A program made the position numbers and the translations under genes. A stretch of 64,000 nucleotides of DNA. Origin: Ficedula albicollis (taxonomy: Eukaryota > Chordata > Aves > Passeriformes > Muscicapidae). Shown in pieces: positions 13,301 through 28,300 of this stretch. How positions within the stretch are numbered: the stretch's first letter is position 1; each line of letters opens with the position of its first letter. The DNA lies in assembly GCF_000247815.1 (NCBI RefSeq), contig NC_021692.1:443108-507107 (forward strand). The letters are read 5' to 3'. The notes under the pieces were generated by a model. It did not search any database. It worked only from the letters and a program-made list of their open reading frames with translations, and was not told the DNA's origin.

Positions 13301-16300
13301 CATTTGCTTTGTCCTTCCTGAGAGGTGATGGACACCGAAATCTCCTCAGTTCTTGTTCCTGGACAGCACAACCTCTCTCCCCATCAAAGATCAATTTCAC
13401 TGTCTGCATTCAAAGCCTCTTATAGAGGGAGAAACACTTCCTTAAATCCTTGGATGGTTCCTAAAGTATTTCCATGACTTGCCTGAGTGGGAGCACCAGG
13501 TCAGTCTATGCTGAGTCCTTGGCTCCTCTGCAAGAGTCTTGTACCTGTGTCTTCCTGCTTTCCTTTCCTGCGCCTTCCTCCAGAAGAGAGGTCATTCAGA
13601 TTAATGCAGGAGCTCCTGGTAATTGCCCCATGCCCCAGAATCATCATTATTTACAGGAAGCCAGGCCTGAGCTTAGGCACCTCTTTAACTTGCTGTATAA
13701 ATCTGGAGCAAAAAGCCCCAGACCCCTAGATCATTTCTGTTAAAGGTTAGATCCGTCTGTTATTTGATTACATCTTCAAAGGAGGCTTCTGTTCACTGAT
13801 TGAAAACCTAATCACACAGTTGGAACTGAGTTTGTTCACAGATATTAAAATCGTACGGTCTCAAAGAGAGTCTTTGTTGTGTTGGTGCCTGAAAGGTCTG
13901 GGCTGAAAGGCAGCGGGATGTGAGGAGGTGACACTGACACGCTGGTGCTCCGTGCATCCCCCGGTTTGCCAAGGGAGCCACTCCTTCAGGGGTGGCTGTT
14001 TGCTGACAGGAGCATTTGCATGGACCCGTGCCGAGGGAGCGCCGGCCTCTGACTGCGTCCTGTGCGTTCCAGCCTGTGTGTCTGGGAGTCCTTCAGAGCA
14101 GAGCTGCCCCTGTGCAGGAGATGGGCTGGCTGCAGGACACCTCTCCTTGGCTTTGCCCCTGTTCTGCGCGGAATGAGCTCAAAGGTTTGGGTTTTCTGGG
14201 CACACTCCAGCCTGGCTCTGATTGCAGAGCTGTCCACGGGCAGGAAGTGTGTGGTGAGCTCTGGCATACATGGCTGTGGCCAGCCAGTTTTCTGTTACAT
14301 CACTGTCTGGTTTTTCAGCTGGATGGAAGTCTCTTCTCTCCACATTTGCAGCATGTTCAAAGCCTGGGCAGCAGAGCTGTGTAACACCAGAGGTGGTGTG
14401 TGAAGGCAGGGCTGTTGTCACGCCTTGCTGTGCCAGACCAGTGTCAGTCAGGGCTCAGGGTGGGAGCAGAGACGGGACATAGGGAGTGTTCAGTGTCTGC
14501 TTTAGGAAGGTGTCTAACACACAAAAACATCCTGAAGGCTCCCTGTTCCACTGTTGACTCCTCAGGAGTGATCAACTGGTGCAGTTGGACTTGGTGATCT
14601 TGGAGATCTTTTCCAAGATAAATGATTCTGTGAATTACAGCATTCATGAGGCTTGTTCCCCTTGCAGTTTGAACAATCTGCTGGGCTCTTTCTGTGCGTG
14701 GCAGGGGATGTTAACAGGGGTCTTTGTAAGCTGAGGGGAGCCCAGTGACTCCCTGGCCCTCGAAGCCCTCTCCCAGCATAGCTGGGCGTGTTCTGACAGC
14801 ATCTTCCTCTGTTGCTGTTAGCCCATAATGAAGCCCCAACAAGAGCTCCAGCACTGCTGGTGTTCCTGTTCATTTGCACACATTTGCCTTGTCAAAGGCA
14901 AGTGGTTGAACTCCCTCCTGCCTTTAAGAAGAATTTTACCTTTCAGTAACACAAACCCAGGTTTGTGGCTGATGTATGACATAAGAGGCATCGGCCAAGA
15001 GCCCTTTCCTCCTAGTCATTGAAGCTCTTCAAGTAACTGCAGTGGTTTGGCCTTTTTGATGCTCATTGAAAATTCCTTTGTTGAACAAAGTAGTCTTTGA
15101 AATAGCCCATCTTCCAGGAGTGGCTGCTGAGCAGATTAATTACTGCTCTGGGAAGTACCAGGTTTGATAATGGGGTTTTGTTGTGCTAATTTGTACCTCG
15201 AGGTTGGCCACTTGTGATAAATGAGTTCCAAAATGTGAAAGAGTGTGGGGGAAGAGCAACCTTCCAACGTCACCTGGTACCTTTAGTCCTTAATCAGAAG
15301 CCCTCAAGTGATAAAGAGGAGGTTTGGGGGTGTCTTGTGCCCTGCCACTTGTACATCTGGTGAAAAACTCCCCAGGTCTGGCAGGTTTTGTGCCTGTTTG
15401 GGAGGAGCATCACGTTACACAGGATTGCAGAGGCGCTTAGGCAGTTCCAAAGCAACCTGATTCCCTTTCTCCTGTGAAACCCAGAGTTTGTCCCATATCT
15501 GTTAGGATCTTTATTCTTAGAGTGCAGGAGCTGCAGTGATATTCCTTCACTGTTTTACATCATTCCCATCTCAAAATGGCTTTGTTGGAAGCAATCTCCA
15601 GTAGAACTTAACATTTCTGGTAGAGCTGCTAATTTATCATTGTCTAAGTGCTTAAGATGGCATGTTTAAAATATGCCTGTAAGGGCTGAATTCTTCCACA
15701 CCTTGCTGTGATGTCTCAGTTATGCAGTTTCTGACTCCCAGAGGCACCTTTGGCCAGTGGAGCACCGCCAGGTTGTGTAGGCAGAGTCATCCCATCTCTC
15801 AGTTGGGAAAAGCTGCCCAGAGGAATGTGCCTGGTGCCTCCACAGTCCCTGTGAGCAGCCTGGAGCAGTTCTGGGTCGGAGGGACTCCTGGTGTCCCAGC
15901 AGGACGTGCTGGTGCCAGCGGTGCCGCCGGCAGCTGGGGGCACTTGCCCAGCGTGTGTTATCCAGCGTGAGCCTCAAGTGGGATGTAACAAGGGATGTTT
16001 TTGTCCTAGTTGTTGAATGTTGGACCGAGGAGATCTCAGCCGGGCCAGAGGAGGGAGCCCAGGAAGATCATCACTGTATGTGTGAAGGAGGATGTGCACC
16101 TGAAGAAGGCAGAGAATGCCTGGAAGCCGAGCCTGAAGAGGGAAAACCAAACGGAGGACCCGGAAAATGTCAAAACCCAGGTGAGGGTGTAAGCAGGTCT
16201 GAGGGTGCATCAGCTGCACCAGGTAATATAATTTGCCTTCCCTCTCGTATCAGAGAGTGAGAAAGGGCAATGAATTGCAGTTGGAATCCCAGTTTTCCCC

Positions 16301-19300
16301 TACCTTGATGGTATTTTTTTGTGTGTCTGTTCTTGACCTGGCTTTTAAATGCTAGACCTGTATATTAAGCAGAGAACACTAGACAAGCTCTGATTGCTTT
16401 CCTACTGCTGTTTTACTGGAATATTTCTGTCTCTCTTCTAAAGCAAAGAGCCCTACATTCCTACAGCACAGAACTTGGTTTTCATTTTTTAAACCACATT
16501 TCTGCCCTGAATCCTCAGCAAGACTGAGGTTCCTCTGTGAAATCCTTCACTTGGTCCTGCCCAGTTCAGTGGTGCCATCTGAAGGTCTCTCTTGTCCTTC
16601 TCCCTCTCCTCTCCTCCGTGGGGTACTCACTCTGGGAGCAGGTGTTTGTCTGGTAGTCAAGCTTGTAATTTGTAGGGTAAGTTGGGATGGTCTTGAAGAA
16701 CAGTGGAATTCTGTTCCTGGAGCTAATGGTGGCATTCATTGCCACCATTGACCTCATTATCATCCTGGATAGTAAAAGATGCCTTAAAGTGAATTGCAGG
16801 AAAGACTGGTTACCTCTGGCTGAAGGAAACAGAGGTCACTCCCTGTTAATTTATATCTCATGGATTAAACTGATATAAAGAAGAGTATTTCTGATAGGAA
16901 GGGCTTTGTGCCTCTGTTGCACTTAATAAAAGCACTTGGGTGTTTCCAAAACTCTTGCCATGTAGTCTTGGTCTTTGGTAGCCAAGAGAGAACTGGGGTT
17001 GGGCTGTGCAGAAAGGTGTGGTGTGTCCCTCAGCTTCCCAGACATTCCTACAGGATGTCTGCATTCTCCTGTGGAAAGCATCCTGGCTCATTTCTGAAAT
17101 CCCCCTGCACCACTTGTGGCTGAGCTTGCAGTGTTTCTGTCATTCAGGAGCTGTTCCGCAAGGTGCGGAGCATCTTGAACAAGCTGACACCGCAGATGTT
17201 CAACCAGCTCATGAAGCAGGTGACAGACCTGACAGTGGACACGGAGGAGAGGCTGAAGGGAGTCATCGACCTGGTCTTTGAGAAGGCCATCGACGAGCCC
17301 AGCTTCTCCGTGGCGTACGCCAACATGTGCCGCTGCCTGGTGACGGTAAGAGCTGCGGGCACGGGAACTCCCTGGGCAGTGGCACAACCTGCAGAGAGCA
17401 GGCTTCAGTGTCAGTTTCTGACTGTAAGTAAGAATAATTAATGTGGAGTATTGGTTTGTTGGCCATGCCTGAGGCAGAGGGATTTGCTTAGAGCAGCTGT
17501 TGAGAGTTGAGGGCTCTTTGCTCCACTTGGTCACAAGATGAGTTATATCTGGGACGTTTATGGAATCACAGAAGCATGGAATAGTATAGGTGGGAAAGGA
17601 AACTTAAAGTTCTTCTCATTCCACCTGACCTGCTGACATGGGCAGGGACACCTTCCACTATCCCAGGCTGCTCCCAGCCCCATCCAACCTGGCCTTGGAC
17701 ACTTCTGGGATGGGGCAACCACGGCTGCTCTGGGCACCGTATGCCAGGGCCTCCCCACTCTCTGTGTCTGTCGGTTCCAAGGGAGCCCGAGATGAGCCGG
17801 GCTTTGCACAGATCGTTCTCATATAGTGAATTTAGGACAAAAGAGCCCCCTTTTCCCCAGACCCTTCATGACATGCAGTGAAGGAATATGGCTTAAGCCT
17901 TCAGCACAGAAGAGGAGTGTTTTTAAGCAGGAGGTGTTTTTAAGGAATCCTGTGGATGGAAATGTAATTCATCCCCCGGGCGGAGGTGGTGTCAGCCAAG
18001 TTTGGAGTGTGACTCTACATCTGCAGTGTAAAACTGCACTGGAAATCTTGATGTGAGTCTTTACTTTCACAGCCTTGGGGAGCTGCGCAGCTCAACATGA
18101 AGAGCAAAATAAATTGTTATAGATGACCCCTCCTCTGTGGAGTTTATTCCTATTTCTGCTGATGTTTTTCTTCCTTCTCACTCCAGCTGAAAGTGCCCAT
18201 GGCAGACAAACCTGGGAGCACAGTAAATTTCCGTAAGTTGCTGTTAAATCGCTGCCAGAAGGAATTTGAAAAGGACAAGGCTGACGATGATGTCTTTGAA
18301 AAGAAGCAGAAAGAATTGGAAGCTGCCACCACTGTAAGTGGTGTTTTTCTCCATAAGATCTCAGATCTCCCTCAGAAATGTATTTCCTTTTGAGACAGCA
18401 GTTGATTTGGGGGGATTTTGGAGTCGAGACTTTCGTTCTATGCCTGAGGATAATAAAAAATGTTTGCCTTGACAGTGGGTTTATTCCAGCATTTTTTCTG
18501 GACTTTAGGAGATAAAGAGGGAACAGTGTCTATGGACATAAAACTGGATCTTTCGAAGAGTTCTGTGCACTGGGAATGTAGTTTTGCAGAGCTGTTTTCC
18601 TGTTTTCCAGCCGGAGGAGAAGACGCGGCTCCACGACGAGCTTGAAGAGGCCAAGGACAAAGCCCGGCGGAGATCCATCGGGAATATAAAATTCATTGGC
18701 GAGCTTTTCAAGCTGAAGATGCTGACAGAGGCCATCATGCACGATTGTGTGGTGAAGCTGCTGAAAAACCACGACGAGGAGTCCCTCGAGTGCCTTTGCC
18801 GCCTGCTCACGACCATTGGCAAGGACCTGGACTTTGAGAAGGCAAAGGTAGGGCAGGAATGGGAGCAAGGGATGAGGCTCTCTGGGCAGGGCTGGAAAAA
18901 TGGGTGTGGGGTGTTTTTATTTGAAGATTTGTTTTTTCTTCAGGAATTTCCATATGGCATGAGGAAATCATCCACTCTTTGTGGATGTTTTGTCATGACC
19001 TGGCCTTGCTCCCTGCTCTGTAATAGGTTCTGTATCATTTCCATAGATGTGTTCTCTAGTTGTTATTTCCAAAGATTTTATCCAAACACACAGTCCAGAA
19101 ATGCTCAGCATTTACTTTTTCCAAGTTGAATGTCCCTCTTTCTTTATAGGTCCCAAAACATATTTCCAGCTGAAGGTTTATGTTTCCTACAGAAGCCACC
19201 ATGAAATGTGTTGTTCAGGTTAAATCTAAAACACCCTCATTAACCTGTTCAAACCCACACCTGAGCCTCGGGGTGCCTGTGTTTTGTGTCATCCTTATCT

Positions 19301-22300
19301 CCGGTTGTGCTGGGACGCGGTAGCTGTTCTGCAGCGCTCCTGCATCCTCCCCCCCGTTTTCCAGCAATTGTCTCTATGGCAGGGAGCACTGCACACTCCA
19401 AGAGCTTCTCTTGGCACAGTCAGTCTGCTGCTCTTCCACAAACGCCAGGCTTGGGATGAAAAACTCGAGGGTTCTGCCAGGAATCAGTGGGACTCAGCTC
19501 TGGAAACAAACGGAGCTAATTGTGTTCAGCTGCCCCGGGCAGGGAGCTCCCTCTCCACTCCTGGGTCTCAGGGATCACGGTGGATCAATCCTGAGCCTTA
19601 AGGGGAAGGAATTTCCCAGACTGACCGAAACAATGAGTTTATCAGCAGTCCCAGGCCAAATGCCCCGTGCTGTGAGCGCGGCACTAGCTTGGCATTCAGT
19701 TTCTCCTGTGCTTTGGGAAGAAAACCAGGTCTGACTTCCGAGCTGAGGGCAGGCTGGACAAGGCCTGGATGCTGTTTTGGGCCTTTTGGGCACTGTAAAA
19801 GCCAACATTTTGCTGGTTCTCTACCCTCAAGCTGGGGCATGGCAGGACACGGAGTGAGGGAGCAATTCCAGATGCCTCTGTCCTGTCTTTGGAGTTGGTT
19901 ATTTCTGTCAAGACTGAGAGAATCTTTCTTAATGGGGTAGACATTTTATTATGTGCTTTTATTGAAGCTGAACTGTTAGCCATAGTTCAATTAAAACTTC
20001 CAAACAAAGTCCATTGGAAGTGTTTCCCCATCATCCCTAACTTTGGAAACGTTTGCTCCCAGAGCTGGAACTTTCCAAGACAAGGCCAGACACAAATTTG
20101 AATTGACTTCCTTCTTGTTTATTTAACTACAAGGGTTTGGCTGGTTTTTAGTGAAGAGAGTGGGAAACACGGTAGGAAACTGCTCTGAAACTCTTGTTTG
20201 AAACAACCAGAGACTCTATTTTGGAAAAAGGCTTTTTAGAGCTTGGTGAGCCAAATTTAGACCTAACAAGAGCTTCTCTGCTGATCTCAATTCATGTCTT
20301 AGTGTGAACCAATTGGGATTACACCACATCACAATTTTCTGGATGAGAAGGAGTTTGTGGGGCTTTTTCCCACAGCTGAGCTCATTAAACTGTTCTTGCA
20401 GAGAGACCCAGAGCTGCTGCTCAGTCTGGCTTGGCTCAGCTCGGGGGATGAACCATGGAATGATGTGTCTTAGGCTGGTTTTATACCCATTTTGTTTCCT
20501 GAGCCAGTTTTTCTTGGGCTGAGGTGAGCACAAAGCTGATTTGAGGAGGAGAAGCTCATATTGAGACATATTTTTGATGGAGGTAATGTTTATTATTATG
20601 TATGTGCAGAGGATGTAGATAGTTTGTGTAATTAAAAACCCAGAGAAAGTGTGTGCCTGTGTAGTTGTGCCTCATCTCCTGCACATGCTGCCCTGTGCAC
20701 CCTCAAATCCATCCTGGGGGAGTGTACAGGACCCAGCACCCACCTCTCTGGGAGCAGACCTGTGTGTCCCTGATGTTTCTGGCACAGAAATCCTGGAATG
20801 CAGTACCTGCTGGGTGTCTCCACAACGTGCTGATGATGTTTTTCTTGTCTAGCCCCGCATGGACCAGTATTTTAATCAGATGGAGAAGATTGTGAAAGAA
20901 AGGAAAACCTCCTCAAGGATTCGGTTCATGCTTCAGGATGTAATAGACCTAAGGCTGGTAGGTCCTGGTCCAGTGAGTTAAAGCATGAAATCATGGAAAG
21001 CTAGACTGATCTGGGTTGGAAGGAACCTTAAGGATCATCTCGTTCCATGGCCATGGACATATCCCAGGGTGCTCCAAGCCCCATCCAGCTTGGATTTGGA
21101 CACTGCCAAGGATCCAGGGGCAGCCACAGCTTCCCTGGGCACCCTGTGCCAGGGCCTCCCCATCCTCACAGTAAAGAATTTCTTCCAATATTCCATCTGA
21201 CCCTGCCCTGTGGCAGTGGGAAGCCATTCCCCCTTGTCCCAGGTCCCTCTTCTGCTCTCCTGGAACCCCTTTAGGCCCTGGAAGGGGCTCTAAGCTCTCC
21301 CTGGGGCCTTCTCAAGATGAAGACACCCAGCTGCCATGCCAGTCTGTCATGTTCCCTTCCATATCCAGGCTGGATAAGCTCTCATGCAAGAGCAGGGATT
21401 CACGGCTCAAGTGTTGTTAGGGGGAGATCTGTTCCCTTTCTCCCCAAGGTCTGGCTGTTCAAAGCCATGAAATGTCTCCTTGTTGTCCTGGTGCCGTGGT
21501 CAGAGCACGTGTGCTGCAGGGGGTTCCTCACTGTGCAGGTGAAGACATGACCATGGGTGGAACAAACCTTCCCAGCAAATGTAATTTTCCCCCCAGGGGA
21601 GCTGGTTTGGGCTGTGTGGAGGCTGAAGTCACCATTTTGGCTGCAGGTAGATAATTATCTGAGAGCTGGAATGAAGCTGCAGCAACATAAGGGACAGGGT
21701 GGTCATTCCAGGGCTGGGAGGGTCTGGGCACTGCATGGCTGAAAAGACACATCAAACGAGGAAAGTGGTTTTGGAGTGACAGCTCCTCTCTGCAGGATTC
21801 CTGTGTCAGCCATCACCATTCCTGGAGTGCAAAGTACTGTCTCCAGTTAAAATCAGTCACTTCTTGCTTTTTTTTATTTTCAAGGTTTCATTTTTTCCCT
21901 CAAGCTTGTAGGAAAGGATCCCATCAAGGGTATCAGTCATAAACAGAGAGTGACAGCAGCTTTTCTCTTTCCTCTGAACCTTGAAAGAGAAGCTGGGAAC
22001 GTCAGGCTGGGGGTTAACGTCTGCTGGATTCAGTCAGGTCTTCGCTGCAGTCTCTGTACCTGAGTACAAGGCTCTGCTCTCTGGTGCTGGGATAACCATG
22101 TCCATAATGAGTCCCAGCTTCACAGGACTTTTTCCAGCCCCTCTAAGGCATGACAGGGGTGGGAGGATGAGGCCTTGTTCCCAATGTTCAAATTCCCCAT
22201 GTTTGATGCTCCCCTGGAAGCTCCCCGAGCACGTTTGGTTTTTTTGCTTCTTCTCCAGTGCAACTGGGTGTCACGGAGAGCAGACCAGGGCCCCAAGACC

Positions 22301-25300
22301 ATTGAGCAGATCCATAAAGAAGCCAAGATTGAAGAGCAGGAGGAACAGAGGAAGGTGCAACAACTCATGACCAAAGACAAGAGGAGACCGGGTAAAGTAA
22401 AAGCCGAGTTGGCTGCTCCTGTCACTAATTTCACATCCAGTGGCCTTAGAGGGAATCCCACATAAAAGGAAAAAAATCTGTGGGGTTTTTTTCCTAAGTG
22501 TAATGAGCACAGGGCATTGGGGCCTGATATGGCAGAGGCTGGAAAGGGGAGAGATCTGCCATGGATTGGCTGTGAGGACTGTCAGGGGCGAATCTCATGG
22601 GTGAAAATAACCAACCACAGGCCAGCAGTGCTTAAGCTTTCCATTCATGCAAACCATGTTTGATTTTGTGACAGGCTGCCAGAAATCTGTTCTAACAAGT
22701 TATTACTTAGAGGTCAGGTTTGCCATCCATTCTCATGCACTGCAGAGTCTCATTTCAAGAGAAAAAACATCTCATTTCAGGAGTAACTGTTAAAGTTATG
22801 AGGTTAAAGTCATGAGGTGTTGACTGTGTGTGAGGGAGTGTCTTGGCATCACCTTAAACTGCTCCTGGCCTCAGGGGCACTACCTGAAGATGAATTTGGA
22901 GTGACTGGGAAAGTGAAGATTGGGACAGAGCAGGGCAAGGAGAAATTAATTTTGGGGATTCTTCAATATTAAGGATTGTCAAATGAAAGTGCTTTGAAAA
23001 CAGGTTGTAAAGAAAATACATGTAGACTTTATTTATCCTAAAAGTGACACCAGGAGAAGGTGAGGAGCCTGGGACTGCCTGAGGGGCTCCATTCAGAGCA
23101 GCCAAGGGCTGCAGGAATTGTGGAGTGAGTGAGGCTCTGGTCAGGGAAGGCATCTCACCTGCTCCTTGCCTGAGCTCATGAACATGCAGCACCCACAGGA
23201 ATGCAGAGAAATCTGGCCAGGAACCATCCCTTCCAAAGGCAGCCCTTGAAAGGAGTGAGAGTTGTTATGTCCAGGCTGTTCTGTGAGAACACAGGCAGCA
23301 GGGTGGTTGTGTCATGTCAGTGTGAAGGATGTTCTGAGCAGGACCATGCCAGTCAGAGCAGCAGCATGAGCTGAGGGTGGCTCTGGTTTCATCCTCAGGT
23401 GTCCCACGGGTCGATGAAGGCGGCTGGAACACTGTGCAGGGGGCGAAGAACAGCAGAGTGCTGGACCCCACCAAGTTCCTTAAAATCACCAAGGTAGGTG
23501 CCAGCACAAGCCTCCTTCAGTACTATAAAGCATCTGTTAGTCTAGGAAGGACTGGGACACTGTGTACAGGTCAAAACTTGGGATTGAGACATTTTAAATT
23601 CTCAGAGTTAATACTGTGTGTAAATCAAGCTTCATTATCCTCTGGATGTTGCTGTTTTGTCCTGAGGGAAAGGAGTGTGCAGACTTTCTTTCTCATGTTC
23701 ATGGTGTCCTTTTAGTAATCCAGAAGCTCTCAGAGTCAGAAAATCTGCATTTTATTCAGTGATGAAAATGTGAGCCAGGGTATTGTGTGACATGGTGATG
23801 CAGCACAGCACCCATGTTCCATGGGTCTCAAACACATCACGTGGGGGTCTCAAACACCTGCTGGAAATCTTTGGCTGCATCAAGTCCTTGAGACCCTATT
23901 CTGATGCAGCTCTTCAATAACACAGGAAGGCCACATCCACTTAATGTCACAAACAGCAGCACTCCAGACTTAGGAGGCTCCAGTAGAATGGGAAGAGCTG
24001 TGTCTGCTTTTAGAGGTTTCTCGACTTGGTGGCATGGTTGCATCCCCCAGTGTGTGATAAATTCTCATGTTCATCCTTCAGATGAGCATGTTATTTCACC
24101 ACTGGACTGGTGAATTTGGGGCTGGTTGGATTTTGGATTTCCAGGCTTCAGGCTGGGCAAGTTGGAGATTTCTCCTTTGTATCAGAACAGCTCTGGGTTT
24201 TCTTGCCAAGGAAAAGTCTGGCCTTTGCATAAATCATTGACTCCTAAATATTCCCTTGTCCCACTTAATGTCACTCACCATGAATTTTTACACTCAGTGC
24301 CTGGATTCTTGGAGACCTGTAAAGCAGGACCTGGACAGACTGCAGCCCTTCTGCAGATGCAGTCAGTTTGTTCCTTCTGAAAGTCATAAAGCAGTATCCA
24401 AAACTTCATTAGCAGGAGAGGTTCAGCCTCCTCCTGCCTGGACTTATGGCTCATCTGGGAAAAGCCCTTCTCCTTTGTTCCATACAAATGGAGCTGGTTC
24501 CACAGCAGATGCTTTGGAAGGAGAGAGGAACTCCCCTGAGATCTGCGAGGTCGCAACCTCCTTGTCAATAAATTCTCCACTGAACATTGTAAAATCAATG
24601 TTCTCTTCTTGCCAGACACGACTTCTTTCCCCCAAGTTCTGCAACCTGTTGTCATCCTTTGCCCTCTGGATTGTTTGGTGTCCTGCAGGTCCCTCCAAAG
24701 CCATGACTGGAGAGCTGATGGACACTGAAACTGGTTTACGCATTACAAACAAACTGAACATCTTTCAAATATGGATATACTGAGTTTTTCCACCTTCCTG
24801 AGCTTCAGAATTCCCAAGAAATATGAAGCTCCTGCTCACTGTGAATGTCTCTCACTGACATTTGGAAGAGGCTCTTTGTGATGCCCTTTGTTGTTTGTCT
24901 TTTCTGTCTTGGGCCACAATTTGGTCTTCCAAAAATATGTAAAGTGTATTTTGGTGTTTACAAGACTGGGATTATTGTCAAAAAAATCTCCCATTTATTA
25001 TTAAACTGTACTATTTGCCCTTGTAATTGTACATCCTGGCATGTTTTACAGCCCACAATAGATGAGAAGATTCAGCTCGTGCCTAAAGCCCAGTTGGGCA
25101 GCTGGGGGAAGGGCAGCAGTGGTGGAGCCAAGGCAAGCGAGATGGGTAAGTCAGGATGGGCCCTCACCCTCGGCTTTGCTGCCACAGAGCAGGTTTGGGT
25201 GGGGTTCATAGAACCATGGAATGTCCTCAGCTGGAAGGGACCCACAGGGATCAGAGTCCTGCCCCTGGCCCTGCACAGACACCCCAACAATCCCCCCCTG

Positions 25301-28300
25301 TCCAGAGACTCCCAGAGCTCTGCCAGCTGCAGGGCTGTGCCCATTCCCTGGGGAGCCTGGCAGTGCCAGCCCCCTCTGGGGAAGAGCCTTTCCTGATATC
25401 CAACCTAAACCTGACACAGCTCCAGCCTTCCCTCAGTCCTGTCCCTGCTCACAGGGCAGAGATCAGAGCTGCCCCTTGGGAGGAACTGCAGCCCCCGACG
25501 AGGGCTCTGCTCTCCTCCCCCTGTGTGTGCCCTCCTGACGAGAAGGGGGAAAGAGAGGCAGGAAGAGCCTTTTCCTGCAGTTCTATCCCCGTGGCTCTGA
25601 AACAATTCTGGCTGAACTGCTCAGTGATGCTGAGGTATCAGCAGTCCTGACCTTGTTGCTCTGCTCTGTGTTGTCTCCACAATCTCCAGACTCCTTGCGA
25701 CCAAGTGCCACAAGTCTGAACAGATTTTCTGCCCTGCAGCCTCCAGTCTCCCCAGTGTCTGCCTCATCTGCATCTTCAGAGCTGGAATCTCGCAGGGCCT
25801 TAACGAGGTGAGTGTCGCTCCGTGTTCTTCACTGCACCCCTGCCCTGGAACAGCACTCAGAAAGAAGAGAATTCCTTGCCTTTCCAGGAATGCCTGGGTT
25901 CTTTTCCCCCTCTGAGTTAGCTTCCAACATGCCTGTATATTACAATATCATAGGAGAGAGGTGGAATTACTTTTTAAAACCATTTGGATGAATGTTTTCA
26001 TTTCCACTTCACCCTTCAGCCAAGGGTAGTTGTGTTTAACAGATTAAAAACTCCTCAGATAAAATGTGGTAATAAATAGGTTGGATTTAATGGCTGTGAA
26101 TTCAGCCAAGTCAGTAGGTTTATTTATCCAGGAGAACGCACCTAAAACCTGGCAGAAATGCAGCATAAAACAGTGTCTGACCCTTCCCAGCAGGTATGAC
26201 CTGCCTGTGCTCCTGCATCCAACAAGCTACTGCAGAGCCTCTCCCACTGCAATTCCTTCGAGGCTGCAACCACTCCAGCTTGGAGCATGAAACATGTATT
26301 AACCCTCAATAATTTATTAACTCTAGACACGGTTTATAAATGTTAGGTTCATTTAAAATGTCACTGGATCTTCCTTCCAGTGCATATAAGCTGCTGAAGT
26401 GTTTTCCTGGGTTGTGCCTCTAATGTTTTCCTTCCAATTTCAAGTAAAACTTGGACTTACCTGGAAATTATTCAATTTTGGCATCATTTTGCCCATCTGA
26501 CTCATTAACACAATAATAGGACAGATCGTTGTGGCCTGTTGTTGGGAGCCTTCGCTTTTTGGGAAGTATTTTTCAATGAATGGGTGAAAAATACAACTCT
26601 TATGTAATCACAGAATGTTTTGGGTTGGAGAGAGTTGAAAGATCACCCATTCCCACCTCCTGCCGTGGGCAGGGACACCTTTTGTCCCAGGCTGCTCCAA
26701 GCCCCGTCCATTCTGGCCTTGCACACTGCCAGGCATCCAGGGGCAGCCACAGCTGCTCTGGGCACCCTGTGCCAGGGCCTCCCCGCCCTCACAGGGAGGA
26801 ATTTCTTTGTTACATCTAATCTAAAGCTCTCACACCATTTCAAAGTGGAACAGAGTCCTTGTGTTATAAAATTCACTATTCCATGTATAAAATGGGTGCT
26901 GTAGAGCATTGCTTTTCCACATGTTCTCTAGGAGACATTAGCAGTGCCTGTCCACTCTGGGTTTGTGTTTGTGCATCCCTGAAATAGAGTTAATTTTGGT
27001 TGTAGGTACAGTTGTAAGAAATGGAGTCAACAATCCTTTGGGGCTCGGGGGGTGGTTTTTTCCTGCAGTGAATCCCTCAAGTACCTTTTCTAACCTCGGG
27101 GTGTGTTCTTGCTCGGCAGTCGTGGGAGCACGGGCAGGGAGAAGAACGACAAAGCTCTGCCACCTTCCCTGTCCCGGCCCAACACCTTCCTCCGGGGCAG
27201 CAGCAGCAAGGAGCTGCTGCTGGACAACCAGGCCCAGGAGGAGCAGCGCAGGGAGATGCTGGAGACGGTGAAGCAGCTGACAGGAGGCATGGAGATGGAC
27301 AGGAACAGCACTGAGGCTGAGAGGAACAAAGCCAAGGAATCTGGTAACGGCTCCTCTGCGCCCGGGGAGTCTTGCTGGACGCGTGGAAAGGCACAAGGGA
27401 GGATCTGTCAGGAGCAGTGGCAGCTCCTGTGCAGGGCACTGGGAGGCTGCTGCGGCTGGGATGCACCTCCCAGAGCTGGGTGACACAGCTGAGTCAGGCA
27501 GGCCTGGGCTCATCCCTCTCACCAGCTCCTCCCTAGGATGCAGTGGAGTTGAAAGGCTGCAGGTGCCAGCACAACACCCCATGGCATTGTCTTATCCTGT
27601 CACTGTCTCACTGGCTTCTGGGCATAAAGTCCCCAGATCAGTGTCAGTTCTTCAGGAACGCTTTTCCAGTGCCCAATAAAGCCATATCTACCCTTTTCAA
27701 GCATTCCCCAAGGCCAGGGGAGGGATTTGCAGATGGTGCACAGCAGCTTTTTAGCACCGTGTTGTTGCCAGCCCTCCTTTTGAGCTGGTCCTGGTGCAAA
27801 GGGTGGTGGCACCCACCAGGGTGACTCGTCTGTCACCTCCTCAGTCCTGCTGAGAAGCTCCTGCTTTTCCCTCCTGCCAGCCTGGGCTGATCTGTTAGTG
27901 GGAAAATGGGGACACAGGGTGATGTTCCCATTGGACAGAATCTTTATAGCAAGGACAGTGTTCAGCTCCTTCCCGGGAAACATCTGGAAACTGCTGCAGT
28001 GAGGGAAACACCTCAACTGCCACAGCACAGACTTTCCCTGACACTTCAGGAGATTGTAGACAATCCATGGGGACCAGGGTTTTGGGTTGTGAATGGGAGA
28101 TTGCCTTGGACTGCTGCCCATTGCAGTCAGCGTTATTTTAACTTTGCTGCAACAGCTCCCATTTAATTATTTAATGCTGGTGCAGAGCTTTGAAGGTGTT
28201 CGACTTGTGCCACTGCCAGCTGTGATCCTGCAAGGGAGTTCGTATGGGGGAAAAGTAGCCAGGAAAGGATCACAGAATCCCAGAATGGTTTGAGTTGGAA

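Noticed and set aside
10341..16009. Endogenous retrovirus or CRISPR-like array as an explanation for the duplication
   Set aside because: The two copies are a simple head-to-tail duplication without spacer structure, LTR ends or polymerase motifs.
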